A stretch of 64,000 nucleotides of DNA from JAJAZB01 sp964244295 (GTDB lineage: Bacteria; Bacteroidota; Bacteroidia; Cytophagales; Spirosomataceae): assembly GCA_964244295.1 (NCBI GenBank), contig CAXTIG010000008.1:122496-186495 (forward strand), written 5' to 3'. Below the pieces are notes generated by a model. That model saw only the letters and a program-made list of their open reading frames with translations, did no database searches and was not told the origin of the DNA. Shown piece after piece: positions 42,854-50,561 of the stretch. How positions within the stretch are numbered: the stretch's first letter is position 1; each line of letters starts with the position of its first letter. The position numbers and the translations under genes were made by a program.

Positions 42854-42926
42854 GTCTGAATCAGAATTTACAGAATTTTAGAATTTGTGGCTGCTGTTTT
42901 TCAATTCTGTAAATTCTGATTCAGAC
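42854..42926. repeat. Perfect inverted repeat, 24-bp arms
   Basis: Arms 42854-42877 and 42903-42926 are exact complements (GTCTGAATCAGAATTTACAG at the left). The stop codon of the ApnL-like gene (42921-42923) lies inside the right arm. Confidence 0.9.
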
Positions 42927-44813
42927 ACCCACAGCCAGCGCAAACGGCGGCAACACCAGCACGTCGGCTTCCGGGGTCGCCAAAGTTAGGGCATTTCCGG
43001 CGCTGTCGGCAAAGGCTTGTGGGTTGGCGGTGGCTTCAGCCAAGCTGGTTTCCTCCAACAATTTGAACGTCAGTGCCTGCAATTCGGTCGGCAATCGCAG
43101 CCGGGCGGCGGTCAGACCGTGGTTCGCCAGCAACAGTTTCAGGAATCCGTCTTTTCGCAACAGCAAACCCGAAACTGCCAGTGGCTGCGATGTTTCCGTC
43201 GCCAGCACCTCGCCGCCCGCGTGGGTTTGCACCTCCTTTAAAAGCAGGTAAACCGGAAAAACTACCCGACCATCGTTGGTCATCAGCCCGCGTTCGCCCA
43301 AATCCTCGAAATACGTCACGGTTTCGGTGCCCGCTTCGGCGAGGTGTTTCAGGCTGGCCAGGGTCCAGCCCGCCGCCCAGAGCGAAGCCTGGCGTGGATC
43401 GCTGCGCTGCTCGTCGGAAACAACGCGGGCGGCGGGCGTGTGGGCGGCGGGATTGAAACGCCGCCGCAACGTGACGGGCGAAACCCAGACGGGTGTTGAG
43501 GGGAAAATCGCCTGGGCCGAACGCACGGCGTCGCCCTGTGCCTCGGCGTTTTCAACCAGCGAGAGATGGTCGAAGGCGTGTTCCTGGGGATGAACCGAAA
43601 AACTCACGAAGTCAAAGCCAGTTGAGTCGAACCGGTTGCGGTTGAACTCAGTAAAATTGAAGTCGGTGCCCGCCCCGAAATCGGTGTCGGGCAGGGCAGT
43701 TTTCAATGGTTTTAAAACCGCTTGCAGCGCCGTCGTGTCAGTGGTTAGGGAATTTTCCGAAAGCAACAACATCGCTGTCACGGCCACTTCGTGTTGGCGG
43801 AGTTGGGTCAAAAACGACGCGGTTTCGGTCTGCGCGTTTTCAGTCAGGTGCAGCACAGCCAGTATCGCCGAGTTTAGCGCCTTCACCCGTTGGAGGCCCG
43901 CCGTAAACCGTTCGGGTTGGGCGGCGTAAAAATCCACCCGAACGTGGTGCAGGCCCAGCGCCATGCCATGCGCCGCGCTCGCTTCCGATTCGGTGGCGGT
44001 GACGTTGGCAACCGTGCCGAGACGGGGTAGGGGCGTTGTTTTTTCGAGAATGGTCAGGGTAATGGTTGTTGATTCTTCGGTCAAATCACCGGGAGTCATG
44101 GCCGTTTCAACGACTGAATCATCCAACCGAAACCGCACCTTTTGCCGCACCCGGTCACCGGGATTTAAAGCCACGGGCCGGGGCTGCGATTGCGGGGTGC
44201 AGAAGGTTTTGAACGAGGCGTCCGTCCAGTTGCGCTGGTCCTCGGTTTCAAAGGCATCGCCCTCGAACTCCAGCGCGTACCAACCGCCGTTTGCCGATCG
44301 CCAGCGCATCCCGGAAAGAGTCAGAAATGGATCCTCCGGGGCGATGGTTTCGGGGAAAATCGTGGTTTCCGTCGAGCCGTCGACGTGGCGGAGTTCCACC
44401 ACTTGCCCGGCGCAATTTTTTGGCGGATGCAACACGCAAAACCCGGCCCGGTTGCGCAGAATCGGTAGCAGGGTTTCGCCTTCGATTTCAAACGTCACGG
44501 TGCCATCGGCTTTGCCCGCTAGGGTTACATTCCAGCGAAAAACGGGCTGGCCGTCCTTGTTTTCGTGGTGGCATTGGTAAGAAATCTTGAACGAATCAGG
44601 TTGAATATCACCCGTTTCGTTGCTCAGATGCGGCGCGTAGGTTTCCCAGTTTTCATCGCGCAAGGCGAAGTAGATCATCCGCAGCACCTCCTCGCCGCCG
44701 TAGCCGAAGTGGCGTAAAAAGCCGTTCTGGTAGTCCATCCGCAGTGGCCCGGCGCGGAGTGGGGTGGGGGTGGGGTAGGGCTGGCGGGAGCCGTGGAGCG
44801 TAACCGGGAGCAT
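42921..44813 (-). CDS. D-apionate lactonase-like protein (ApnL family)
   Basis: A 630-aa cytoplasmic protein without signal peptide. The N-terminal half matches the ApnL family as I recall it: LRAGPLRMDYQNGFLRHFGYGG at about 19-40, RDENWETYAPHLSN, RNRAGFCVLHPP, and DQRNWTDASFKTFCTP. The C-terminal half looks like a TIM barrel (HHVRVDFY, LAVLHLTENA, VSFSVHPQEHAFDHLSLVEN) with a final beta domain. ApnL opens D-apionolactone in branched-pentose (apiose) breakdown. Adjacency to xylose isomerase supports a pentose role. ATG 44813 is preferred over 44843. Assignment is from memory of the family and should be confirmed by profile search. Confidence 0.55.
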   Translation of the reverse strand: MLPVTLHGSRQPYPTPTPLRAGPLRMDYQNGFLRHFGYGGEEVLRMIYFALRDENWETYAPHLSNETGDIQPDSFKISYQCHHENKDGQPVFRWNVTLAGKADGTVTFEIEGETLLPILRNRAGFCVLHPPKNCAGQVVELRHVDGSTETTIFPETIAPEDPFLTLSGMRWRSANGGWYALEFEGDAFETEDQRNWTDASFKTFCTPQSQPRPVALNPGDRVRQKVRFRLDDSVVETAMTPGDLTEESTTITLTILEKTTPLPRLGTVANVTATESEASAAHGMALGLHHVRVDFYAAQPERFTAGLQRVKALNSAILAVLHLTENAQTETASFLTQLRQHEVAVTAMLLLSENSLTTDTTALQAVLKPLKTALPDTDFGAGTDFNFTEFNRNRFDSTGFDFVSFSVHPQEHAFDHLSLVENAEAQGDAVRSAQAIFPSTPVWVSPVTLRRRFNPAAHTPAARVVSDEQRSDPRQASLWAAGWTLASLKHLAEAGTETVTYFEDLGERGLMTNDGRVVFPVYLLLKEVQTHAGGEVLATETSQPLAVSGLLLRKDGFLKLLLANHGLTAARLRLPTELQALTFKLLEETSLAEATANPQAFADSAGNALTLATPEADVLVLPPFALAVGV

Positions 44814-45145
44814 AACGAAAACGGGAGCGATTTGGAAACGCAAATTGCAGCTTTTCGGAACGCCGGTTTTTTTTTCGGAGAAATTTTGAATAAACTGCCT
44901 TCGCGCTCCTTTGAACAGCGCCTACCTTTCAGGATAGATTTGAAAAAGATGCCACCGGTCCACCTCGTAGGCTACTTATTTTCGGCTTGAATTGGAAAGA
45001 AGACTTACGCAGAATTTTAAAAAGCAGTCTGCGTAAATCTGCGCGATCTGCGGGAAATTGATTCGTAAACCCAACGTATCGATGCGGCCTGCGAAAGTCC
45101 TGAGAAAAAGAAATCACCCGATCAAGGCATTTAATCGCTAAACCT
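44814..45145. other. 332-bp divergent intergenic region with a small inverted repeat
   Basis: No gene is supported. It contains a hairpin TTACGCAGA/TCTGCGTAA at 45005-45036, followed by AAATCTGCGCGATCTGCGGG, a word resembling dispersed intergenic repeats. Promoters for the leftward ApnL-like gene and the rightward secreted protein must lie here, but no clear -7 box was found. Confidence 0.4.
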
Positions 45146-45796
45146 ATGAAAACCAATTTCCTCTTCCCCCTGCTTTTTGTGTACCAGATCACGGTAGCCC
45201 AAACAAACCCACTCGGCGTATTCGACCAGCACGCCGACGTGGGCAACCCGGCGCTGAAAGGCACGGCGACGTATCAAAAATCCGACCGCAGCTACCAGCT
45301 TCGGGGTGCGGGGTACAACATCTGGTTTGCCCGCGATGAATTTCAGTATCTGTACAAGAACATGAAGGGTGATTTTACCCTGACGGCCCAGGTTGAATTC
45401 ATCGGGACCGGAAAAGACCCGCACCGCAAAATCGGCTGGATGGTGCGCGAATCGCTGGCGGATACGGCCGTTCACGTGAGCGCCGTTTCGCACGGCGATG
45501 GGCTGGTGGTGATGCAGTGGCGCACCGCCCCCGGTGCCGCCATGCGCGACCCGGAAGACGAGATTTTTTCCCCGGAAAAGACCCTGCCGCCGATGATTCA
45601 GTTGCAACGCGTGGGAAAGACCTTCACCATGCGGGTTGGCAAGCCGGGTGAGGCATTGAAAACGGTAGGCTCATACGAAGCGAACCTGCCCGACACGGTG
45701 CTGGGAGGACTATTCATCTGCTCTCACAACCCGGCGGTGCTCGAAGAAGCGCGCGTCTGGAACGTGACCATCCAGCAGTCTTCTCCGAAAAAGTGA
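45146..45796 (+). CDS. Secreted concanavalin-like (DUF1349-type) protein
   Basis: A 216-aa protein with a signal peptide (about 1-18, ending TVAQ). The body is a jelly-roll sandwich: GAGYNIWFARDEFQYLYKNM, DFTLTAQVEFIGTG, RKIGWMVRESLADTAVHV and GLFICSHNPAVLEEARVWNV, matching DUF1349/LamG-like carbohydrate-associated domains. It probably binds or modifies sugars outside the cell. The stop overlaps the start of the next gene (45793-45796), implying coupled translation with the GNAT gene. Confidence 0.7.
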   Translation: MKTNFLFPLLFVYQITVAQTNPLGVFDQHADVGNPALKGTATYQKSDRSYQLRGAGYNIWFARDEFQYLYKNMKGDFTLTAQVEFIGTGKDPHRKIGWMVRESLADTAVHVSAVSHGDGLVVMQWRTAPGAAMRDPEDEIFSPEKTLPPMIQLQRVGKTFTMRVGKPGEALKTVGSYEANLPDTVLGGLFICSHNPAVLEEARVWNVTIQQSSPKK

Positions 45797-46341
45797 CGCT
45801 CACCAACCCCTGCGTGACCCCGATTTTACCGATTCAGTTCCAAAATGCCCACCATTCCCGCTCTGCCGTCGACTGGCTCCGGGCCGTGTACCCGCTTTAC
45901 CTCCAGGACCTGACCCGCTACGAATCCCGCCTCTACACCCTCGACGAGCGCGGCCACTGGCAACCCGACTACCTGTACTGGTGGCTCGACGAACCCAACG
46001 GCCTGCCGCTGGTGGTGGAATGGCGGGGGCGAGCGGCAGGTTTTGTGCTGCTCAACACCACGCCGCTGTACCGCAACCTCCGCGCCGACCTGAAACTCTC
46101 CGAATTCTTCATTGCCAACGAATATCGGCGGCAGGGCCTCGGCTCGGCGGTGGTGACGCGGCTGGCCGAAATTTACGGGGGCGTTTGGGAAGTGGAAGCC
46201 ATTCGGGCTAACTTGCCCGCCGTGCGGTTCTGGCAGGCGTTCATCGAAAAACAAGGCACGTTGCTCGAACAAACCGAGTCGGAGGCGCACTTGAATTGGA
46301 TCTTTGAACTAAAAAATCCCCCTTTGAAGGGGGGTGCGTGA
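45793..46341 (+). CDS. GNAT acetyltransferase ending inside an inverted repeat
   Basis: A 182-aa GNAT-fold protein. The acetyl-CoA loop is EYRRQGLGSAVVTRLAEIYGG (about 111-131, only the core RRQGLG quoted as the motif), with the strand LSEFFIAN before it and AVRFWQAFIEKQG after it. GTG 45793 is the best start, overlapping the upstream stop. The last nine codons (KNPPLKGGA and stop) are read from the left arm of the 46317-46426 inverted repeat, so the repeat supplies the C terminus and stop. Substrate unknown. Confidence 0.7.
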   Translation: MTLTNPCVTPILPIQFQNAHHSRSAVDWLRAVYPLYLQDLTRYESRLYTLDERGHWQPDYLYWWLDEPNGLPLVVEWRGRAAGFVLLNTTPLYRNLRADLKLSEFFIANEYRRQGLGSAVVTRLAEIYGGVWEVEAIRANLPAVRFWQAFIEKQGTLLEQTESEAHLNWIFELKNPPLKGGA

Positions 46342-46426
46342 GGCCGTGCGTGGGCAGGGGGATGTTTGGCCCGGCGAGAACATCCCCTGCCTGCGCACAG
46401 CCTCCCCACCCCCCTTCAAAGGGGGA
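46317..46426. repeat. Inverted repeat with CCCCCTTTGAAGGGGG ends
   Basis: Long imperfect arms with a nested CCCCCTTTGAAGGGGG palindrome at the left and CCCCCCTTCAAAGGGGG at the right. The inner part pairs GAGGC, GTGCG and GGCAGGGG with their complements. Related to the element at 11631-11701. It contains the stop of the GNAT gene (46339-46341) and ends 9 bp before gnd. Confidence 0.8.
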
Positions 46427-46435
46427 ATCCTAACC

Positions 46436-47332
46436 ATGCAACTCGGACTCATCGGCCTCGGCAAAATGGGCTATAATTTGGCCCTCAACTTCAAAGACCA
46501 CGGTCATCAGGTGATCGTCAACGACGTCAACCGCACCCAGGTGGACGAACTGGCGGCGGAAGGCTTCCCGCCCGCCTACGACCTCGACGACCTCTGTCGG
46601 CAGCTTTCGCCCCAGCGCGTGATTTGGCTGATGGTACCCGCCGGGAAAATCACGGCCAGCGTGATCGGTCTGCTCGAAGGCAAACTCGCCCCCGGCGACA
46701 TCATTATCGACGGCGGCAATTCCCACTTCCGCGATTCGCAGGGGCACTACGCCAACCTGAAAGAAAAAGGAATTCACTTCCTTGACTGCGGCACCAGCGG
46801 CGGCATGGACGGGGCCAGAAACGGCGCCTGCACCATGATCGGCGGCGACCGCGAAGCCTACGAAGTCGTCGCCCAGGCGCTGCGCGACGTGTGCGTACCC
46901 GACGGCAGCCTGTACACGGGCGCTTCGGGCAGCGGACACTTCACCAAAATGGTCCACAACGGCATCGAGTACGGCATGATGCAGGCCATTGCTGAAGGCT
47001 TCGAGGTGCTCGACAGGTCCGCGTTCGACTACGATTTCAAGGCCGTTGCCAAGCTCTGGAACAACGGCTCGGTGGTGCGGAGCTGGCTGATGGAACTGAT
47101 GGAAGAAGCTTTCTCAAAAGACCCGCGCCTCGACACCATCAAAGGCGTGATGCACTCTTCCGGCGAAGGCAAGTGGACCCTCGAAACCGCCCTCGACCTG
47201 GGCGTACCCACGCCGGTGATCGCGCTCTCGCTGCTGATGCGCTACCGGAGTTTGCAGGACGACACGTTTTCGGGCAAAGTCGTCGCCGCCCTGCGGAACG
47301 AATTCGGCGGGCACGCGGTGGAGAAAAAATAA
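46436..47332 (+). CDS. gnd: 6-phosphogluconate dehydrogenase, decarboxylating (short form)
   Basis: A 298-aa short-form 6-phosphogluconate dehydrogenase (NAD-preferring type), oxidising 6-phosphogluconate to ribulose 5-phosphate. The N-terminal Rossmann motif is GLIGLGKMGYNLA; substrate motifs are IIDGGNSHFRDS, FLDCGTSGGMDGA and HFTKMVHNGIEYGMMQ (catalytic Lys and Asn). The C-terminal helical domain is short compared with the about 470-aa E. coli enzyme, as usual for this form. Start ATG 46436 is chosen because upstream codons lie in the inverted repeat. The pentose-phosphate role fits the xylA neighbourhood. Confidence 0.92.
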   Translation: MQLGLIGLGKMGYNLALNFKDHGHQVIVNDVNRTQVDELAAEGFPPAYDLDDLCRQLSPQRVIWLMVPAGKITASVIGLLEGKLAPGDIIIDGGNSHFRDSQGHYANLKEKGIHFLDCGTSGGMDGARNGACTMIGGDREAYEVVAQALRDVCVPDGSLYTGASGSGHFTKMVHNGIEYGMMQAIAEGFEVLDRSAFDYDFKAVAKLWNNGSVVRSWLMELMEEAFSKDPRLDTIKGVMHSSGEGKWTLETALDLGVPTPVIALSLLMRYRSLQDDTFSGKVVAALRNEFGGHAVEKK

Positions 47333-47413
47333 TTCTGAAGGGTGAAAGCTGAATGGTGAGTTGGTTTCCCTCAGTGTTTCGCCTTCACCATTCAGCTTTC
47401 ACCCTTCAGAATT
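47331..47413. repeat. Perfect inverted repeat, 29-bp arms
   Basis: Arms 47331-47359 and 47385-47413 are exact complements (AATTCTGAAGGGTGAAAGCT at the left). The left arm begins inside the gnd stop codon, and the right arm ends 1 bp before the SDR start codon, so it covers the ribosome-binding region. Confidence 0.9.
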
Positions 47414-47414
47414 T

Positions 47415-48164
47415 ATGAAAATCGCCCTCATCACCGGTGCCAGTTCGGGGATTGGCCGTGCCACCGCCGAGACTTTTGCAAAAGAAGGCTTCGGCCTGAT
47501 TCTGTGTGGTCGTCGCCTCGACCGGCTCGCCGAACTCCGGCAATCGCTGGGGGAATCGGTGAAAACGCACCTGCTCTCCTTCGACGTGCGCGACCGGGGT
47601 GCCGTCCACGCCGCGATCGATAGCCTGCCGGAAGAATGGCTGGAAATCGACATCCTCGTCAACAACGCCGGCAACGCCCACGGCCTCGGCCCGATTCAGG
47701 ACGGTGACGAAGACGATTGGGACGCGATGATGGACGGGAATGTGAAGGGTTTGCTCTACGTCTCGAAAGCCGTGCTGCCCGGCATGAAAGAGCGGCGGCG
47801 GGGGCACGTGGTCAACCTGAGTTCGGTGGCGGGCAAGCAAACCTACCCCAACGGGGCCGTGTACTGCGCCTCGAAAGCCGCCGTCGAAGCCATTTCGGAA
47901 GGAATGCGGCTGGACCTGAACCCTTACGGCATCCGGGTCACGAACATCGCCCCCGGCGCGGTGGAAACCGAATTTTCGGAAGTGCGTTTCAAGGGCGATA
48001 CCCGCCGGGCCGAGTCGGTGTACCAGGGCTTCCAGCCCCTCAGCGCCGCCGATGTGGCCGAGGTCATCACCTTCGCCGTGACCCGTCCGCCCCACGTGAT
48101 GATCGCTGACTTATTGATTTTCCCGACGGCCCAGGCCTCGGCGATGGTGTTGAAGCGGGAGTAA
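47415..48164 (+). CDS. SDR family NAD(P)-dependent oxidoreductase (YdfG-like)
   Basis: A 249-aa classical short-chain dehydrogenase. The cofactor loop is TGASSGIGRATAE (about 6-18), NNAGNAHG follows (about 83-90), and the catalytic set is Ser (NLSSVAGKQT, about 136) with Tyr and Lys in YCASK (about 149-153). NIAPGAVETEF is the conserved loop after strand 6. Sequence features fit serine/3-hydroxy-acid dehydrogenases such as YdfG. Start ATG 47415 lies directly after the inverted repeat arm. A toxin-antitoxin gene pair follows 33 bp downstream. Confidence 0.9.
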   Translation: MKIALITGASSGIGRATAETFAKEGFGLILCGRRLDRLAELRQSLGESVKTHLLSFDVRDRGAVHAAIDSLPEEWLEIDILVNNAGNAHGLGPIQDGDEDDWDAMMDGNVKGLLYVSKAVLPGMKERRRGHVVNLSSVAGKQTYPNGAVYCASKAAVEAISEGMRLDLNPYGIRVTNIAPGAVETEFSEVRFKGDTRRAESVYQGFQPLSAADVAEVITFAVTRPPHVMIADLLIFPTAQASAMVLKRE

Positions 48165-48179
48165 GTTTTCGTATCTTTC
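48150..48179 (+). promoter_or_regulatory. Candidate promoter of the UPF0175/DUF3368 pair
   Basis: TTG (48150-48152), 19 bp, then TATCTTTC (48172-48179), seven of eight matches to the TAnnTTTG box. It overlaps the 3' end of the SDR gene and lies 19 bp before the antitoxin start. Confidence 0.45.
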
Positions 48180-48197
48180 TTACAAAAAACAGCAGCC

Positions 48198-48449
48198 ATG
48201 AGCCTCTATCTGACTATTCCCGACGAGGTAGAAAGGGCCTTGCGATTACCCGAACCGGTTCGTGAAACCGTGCTGCTACGCGAACTGGCCGTGGTGCTCT
48301 ACGAAAAAGGAGTTCTTTCGTTCGGTAAAGCGCGGACTCTTGCCCAGGCGAGTAAATGGCAGTTCGATGACTTACTGACCGAACGCAACGTCGTCCGGCA
48401 TTACAACGAGAATAACCTCAACGAGGATTTGGCGTATGGAGGCCAATGA
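48198..48449 (+). CDS. UPF0175 family antitoxin
   Basis: An 83-aa protein of the UPF0175 family, which pairs with DUF3368 PIN-like toxins. Seen: the N-terminal strand LYLTIPDEVE, the helix REL(A)VVLYEKGVLSFGKAR, and the helix-turn-helix-like ASKWQFDDLL, then ERNV. The stop overlaps the next gene start by 14 bp. It is expected to repress the operon and neutralise the toxin. Confidence 0.8.
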   Translation: MSLYLTIPDEVERALRLPEPVRETVLLRELAVVLYEKGVLSFGKARTLAQASKWQFDDLLTERNVVRHYNENNLNEDLAYGGQ

Positions 48450-48927
48450 GTTAATCGTCAGTAACTCTTCCCCACTAATTCATCTAGCTAAAGTCGGGCA
48501 GTTGGGTTTATTAGAGAAACTCTACGGACGCGTGTTAATTTCTCCAGCCGTATTCGTTGAAATTACAGAACCGGGAAAGCCAGGGGTGGCCGATTTGCAA
48601 AATCTGATCGCTACCGAAGTTCTTCAGATTGAACCCGTCCAGAATCAGGATTTAGTCACGCTATTGGCTAAAGATCTCGATCGGGGTGAATCCGAAGCCA
48701 TTGCCCTGGCGATTGAGAGGAAAGCAGATTTGATTTTGCTTGACGAAACGGATGCTCGTCAAGTCGCCGAACTCTACGGACTAAAAAAGACGGGCTTCCT
48801 GGGTATTTTGCTGAGAGCACACCAACGAGGATGGCTACCTGAAGTGAAAGCAATCCTTGATGAAGCCATTCAAAAAGGATTTCACATTTACCCAAAACTG
48901 TACGCCCAACTTATGACCGCTCCTTGA
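48436..48927 (+). CDS. DUF3368 PIN-like toxin
   Basis: A 163-aa DUF3368 protein with a PIN-like RNase fold. Motifs: VSNSSPLIHLAKVG (first acidic position replaced by Ser/Asn, as usual in this family), ISPAVFVEI, LDRGESEAIALAIE (Glu-Ser-Glu) and LILLDETDARQVAE (Asp pair), then GLKKTGFLGILLRAHQRGWL. The layout after a UPF0175 gene is the standard toxin-antitoxin arrangement. It is convergent with ExbD, ending 10 bp before that stop. Confidence 0.82.
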   Translation: MEANELIVSNSSPLIHLAKVGQLGLLEKLYGRVLISPAVFVEITEPGKPGVADLQNLIATEVLQIEPVQNQDLVTLLAKDLDRGESEAIALAIERKADLILLDETDARQVAELYGLKKTGFLGILLRAHQRGWLPEVKAILDEAIQKGFHIYPKLYAQLMTAP

Positions 48928-48936
48928 GGCCACTGC

Positions 48937-49338
48937 CTACCGCTTCTTATCCGTCGCCAGCACCATCGGCAAATTGAGCCGGGCGATAACGTCGGCCACG
49001 CCGACCAGGTCTTGCACGGTGTTGGCTTTGTCGATGCGCAGCACCACCGAAGTTTGTTCGTTCTTGCTGGCGGCGAGTCCGGCCAGGGTGGTTTCGAGTT
49101 GGTCAAAACTGACGGCGCGACCATCCACGAAGTAGTTCTTCTCGGCGTTGACCGAAAGCCGAATCACGTTTTTCGGAACGTTCTTGGCCGTCGACGACTG
49201 CGGCAGCAGCAGCCGGATGGCATCGGGACTGGCGAGCGTGGCAATCATCAAAAAGAAAATCAGCAGGAAAAACAGGATGTCCGACAGCGAGTTGGCTTCC
49301 ACAGCCGAATGCGCCCGACGACGACGAGAGAAGTTCAT
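48937..49338 (-). CDS. ExbD/TolR biopolymer transport protein
   Basis: A 133-aa single-pass inner-membrane protein of the ExbD/TolR family. The membrane helix at about 17-36 (LSDILFFLLIFFLMIATLAS) carries the conserved Asp20 that moves protons, and the periplasmic domain (45-133) has the expected VLRIDKANTVQDLVGVADVI strand-helix. It works with the ExbB-like protein encoded just upstream on the same strand to energise TonB-dependent transport or a Tol-like function. An inverted repeat of GAAAATT words lies between the two genes. Confidence 0.9.
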   Translation of the reverse strand: MNFSRRRRAHSAVEANSLSDILFFLLIFFLMIATLASPDAIRLLLPQSSTAKNVPKNVIRLSVNAEKNYFVDGRAVSFDQLETTLAGLAASKNEQTSVVLRIDKANTVQDLVGVADVIARLNLPMVLATDKKR

Positions 49339-49344
49339 GAATTC

Positions 49345-49418
49345 GAAAATTGAAAATTGAAAATTGAAAATTGAAAATGCAGGAATCAGAACTCGACACT
49401 TTCAATTTTCAATTTTCA
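49345..49418. repeat. GAAAATT-type inverted repeat between exbB and exbD
   Basis: The left side holds five GAAAATT copies in tandem (49345-49378), the right side TTTCAATTTTCAATTTTC (49400-49418). The stop codon of the ExbB gene (49416-49418) lies in the right arm. The same word is used at 12650-12736. Confidence 0.8.
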
Positions 49419-50135
49419 ACTTACTCGTGCTGGTTTGTAGAGCAGGTCGAGGAAGTCGATGGCGGTGATTTCCATCCGGTTGACGGAGCGGTCGATCATC
49501 GTGTTGAGCAGGGTGAAAAACACGTGCGCCAGAATCCCGACGATGAGGCCCACGGCGGAGGTGACCATTTTTTCGTAAATCCCGCTCGAAATCACCCCGA
49601 TGCTGATGTTGTTGGCGAGTGAAATGTCGTGAAAGGCCCGGATCATCCCCGTGACCGTGCCCAGAAACCCGAACATCGGCGCGATGGCCGCGATGGCCGA
49701 GAGGATGCTCAGGTTTTTCTCCATGTTGTAAATCTCCACCTTCGCCGAGTTTTCGATGGCCGATTCGATGTCGCGCATGGGGGCACCGATGCGGTTGAGG
49801 CCCTTTTCGAGCAAGCGAGCGATGGGCAGCGAGGAGTTGCGGCAAAACTCGCTGGCCCCCTTCACGTTGCCGTTGAACAGCATCTCGCGGATGGTGTACA
49901 GAAAATTGGGATCGAGCCGACTCGTGCGGCGGATGTACAGCCAGCGTTCGATGAAGAGGAAAATGGCGATGAAGAGCAGGATCGCGATGGGCAACATGAC
50001 CCAACCGCCCCGGAGCAGCAAATCGAGCACCGAAAGCGAGGTGTCGGCCCCCTGCGCGGAGGTGGGAAGCTGCGTGGCCGCTGAGTCGGGACTGAGGTTT
50101 AGGGCTTGTAAAAGAATCGTGGCGAAAGGCGTCAT
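49416..50135 (-). CDS. ExbB/TolQ/MotA proton channel family protein
   Basis: A 239-aa inner-membrane protein. Three membrane helices are read at about 42-62 (WVMLPIAILLFIAIFLFIER), 140-165 and 185-210. The conserved FLGTVTGMIRAFHDIS segment and the GIYEKMVTSAVGLIVGI region are typical of ExbB/TolQ. The N-terminal periplasmic stretch is Ser/Ala/Thr-rich. It forms the pentameric proton channel that surrounds an ExbD dimer. Start is Met of MTPFATILL (50135). The partner gene follows after an inverted repeat. Confidence 0.92.
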   Translation of the reverse strand: MTPFATILLQALNLSPDSAATQLPTSAQGADTSLSVLDLLLRGGWVMLPIAILLFIAIFLFIERWLYIRRTSRLDPNFLYTIREMLFNGNVKGASEFCRNSSLPIARLLEKGLNRIGAPMRDIESAIENSAKVEIYNMEKNLSILSAIAAIAPMFGFLGTVTGMIRAFHDISLANNISIGVISSGIYEKMVTSAVGLIVGILAHVFFTLLNTMIDRSVNRMEITAIDFLDLLYKPARVS

Positions 50136-50201
50136 GGAGGAAAACCGCTTGATTTGGTTGTTCAAAGATACCAACAGACCTCTAACGCCAAACCGCCCGA
50201 A

Positions 50202-50495
50202 TCATTTTTCAACGGCCCCACTCTTCTTTCCAGCCACCCGCCGCAGCGCCCCGGCGTCGATAACGTGCCCACCCTCAAACGTTTCCACGCGCAGGTGCGG
50301 CACGTCCCGCCGAAACTCCGCTTCGTAGGCAAGGGAAACTGGGGAAACTGGGGAAGCTGGCGCAGCAGGTCGTCGGTTTGGCCGTACACGAGCGTCACGT
50401 CGCGGTTGGCGAGGAGGGGGGGAGGGATCACGTCGGTCAGGCCCCCGTTGAAATACCCCGCCCAGAGCACGAGTCGGTCGCAGCGAATGAATTAC
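50202..50495 (-). pseudogene. Broken alpha/beta-hydrolase, C-terminal remnant
   Basis: Two minus-strand frames together give the C-terminal part of a hydrolase. The first frame reads WAGYFNGGLTDVIPPPLLAN and TLVYGQTDDLL (the Asp loop); after a short GGGGAAACTG tandem repeat at about 50333-50363 the reading frame changes and continues with YEAEFRRDVPHLRVETFEGG and HVIDAGALRR (the His end). The 5' part, including the nucleophile serine, is absent; the sequence is truncated at an inverted repeat. The gene is therefore both truncated and frameshifted. Confidence 0.6.
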
Positions 50496-50496
50496 T

Positions 50497-50561
50497 TGTG
50501 AAGGGTGAGTGGTGAAGGGTGAGTTGAATTTATTCACCACTCACCTTTCACCACTCACAAT
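50497..50561. repeat. Inverted repeat of GGTGAGTGGTGAA words
   Basis: Arms 50497-50523 and 50535-50561 match at most positions. The right arm encodes the last residues of the Ppx/GppA protein (VSGER and stop at 50541-50543), and the left arm marks the truncation of the hydrolase remnant. Confidence 0.75.

Noticed and set aside
44793..44990. 65-codon plus-strand frame in the ApnL/secreted-protein gap
   Set aside because: It overlaps the start of the ApnL-like gene, has no family-like pattern, and lies in repeat-containing intergenic sequence.
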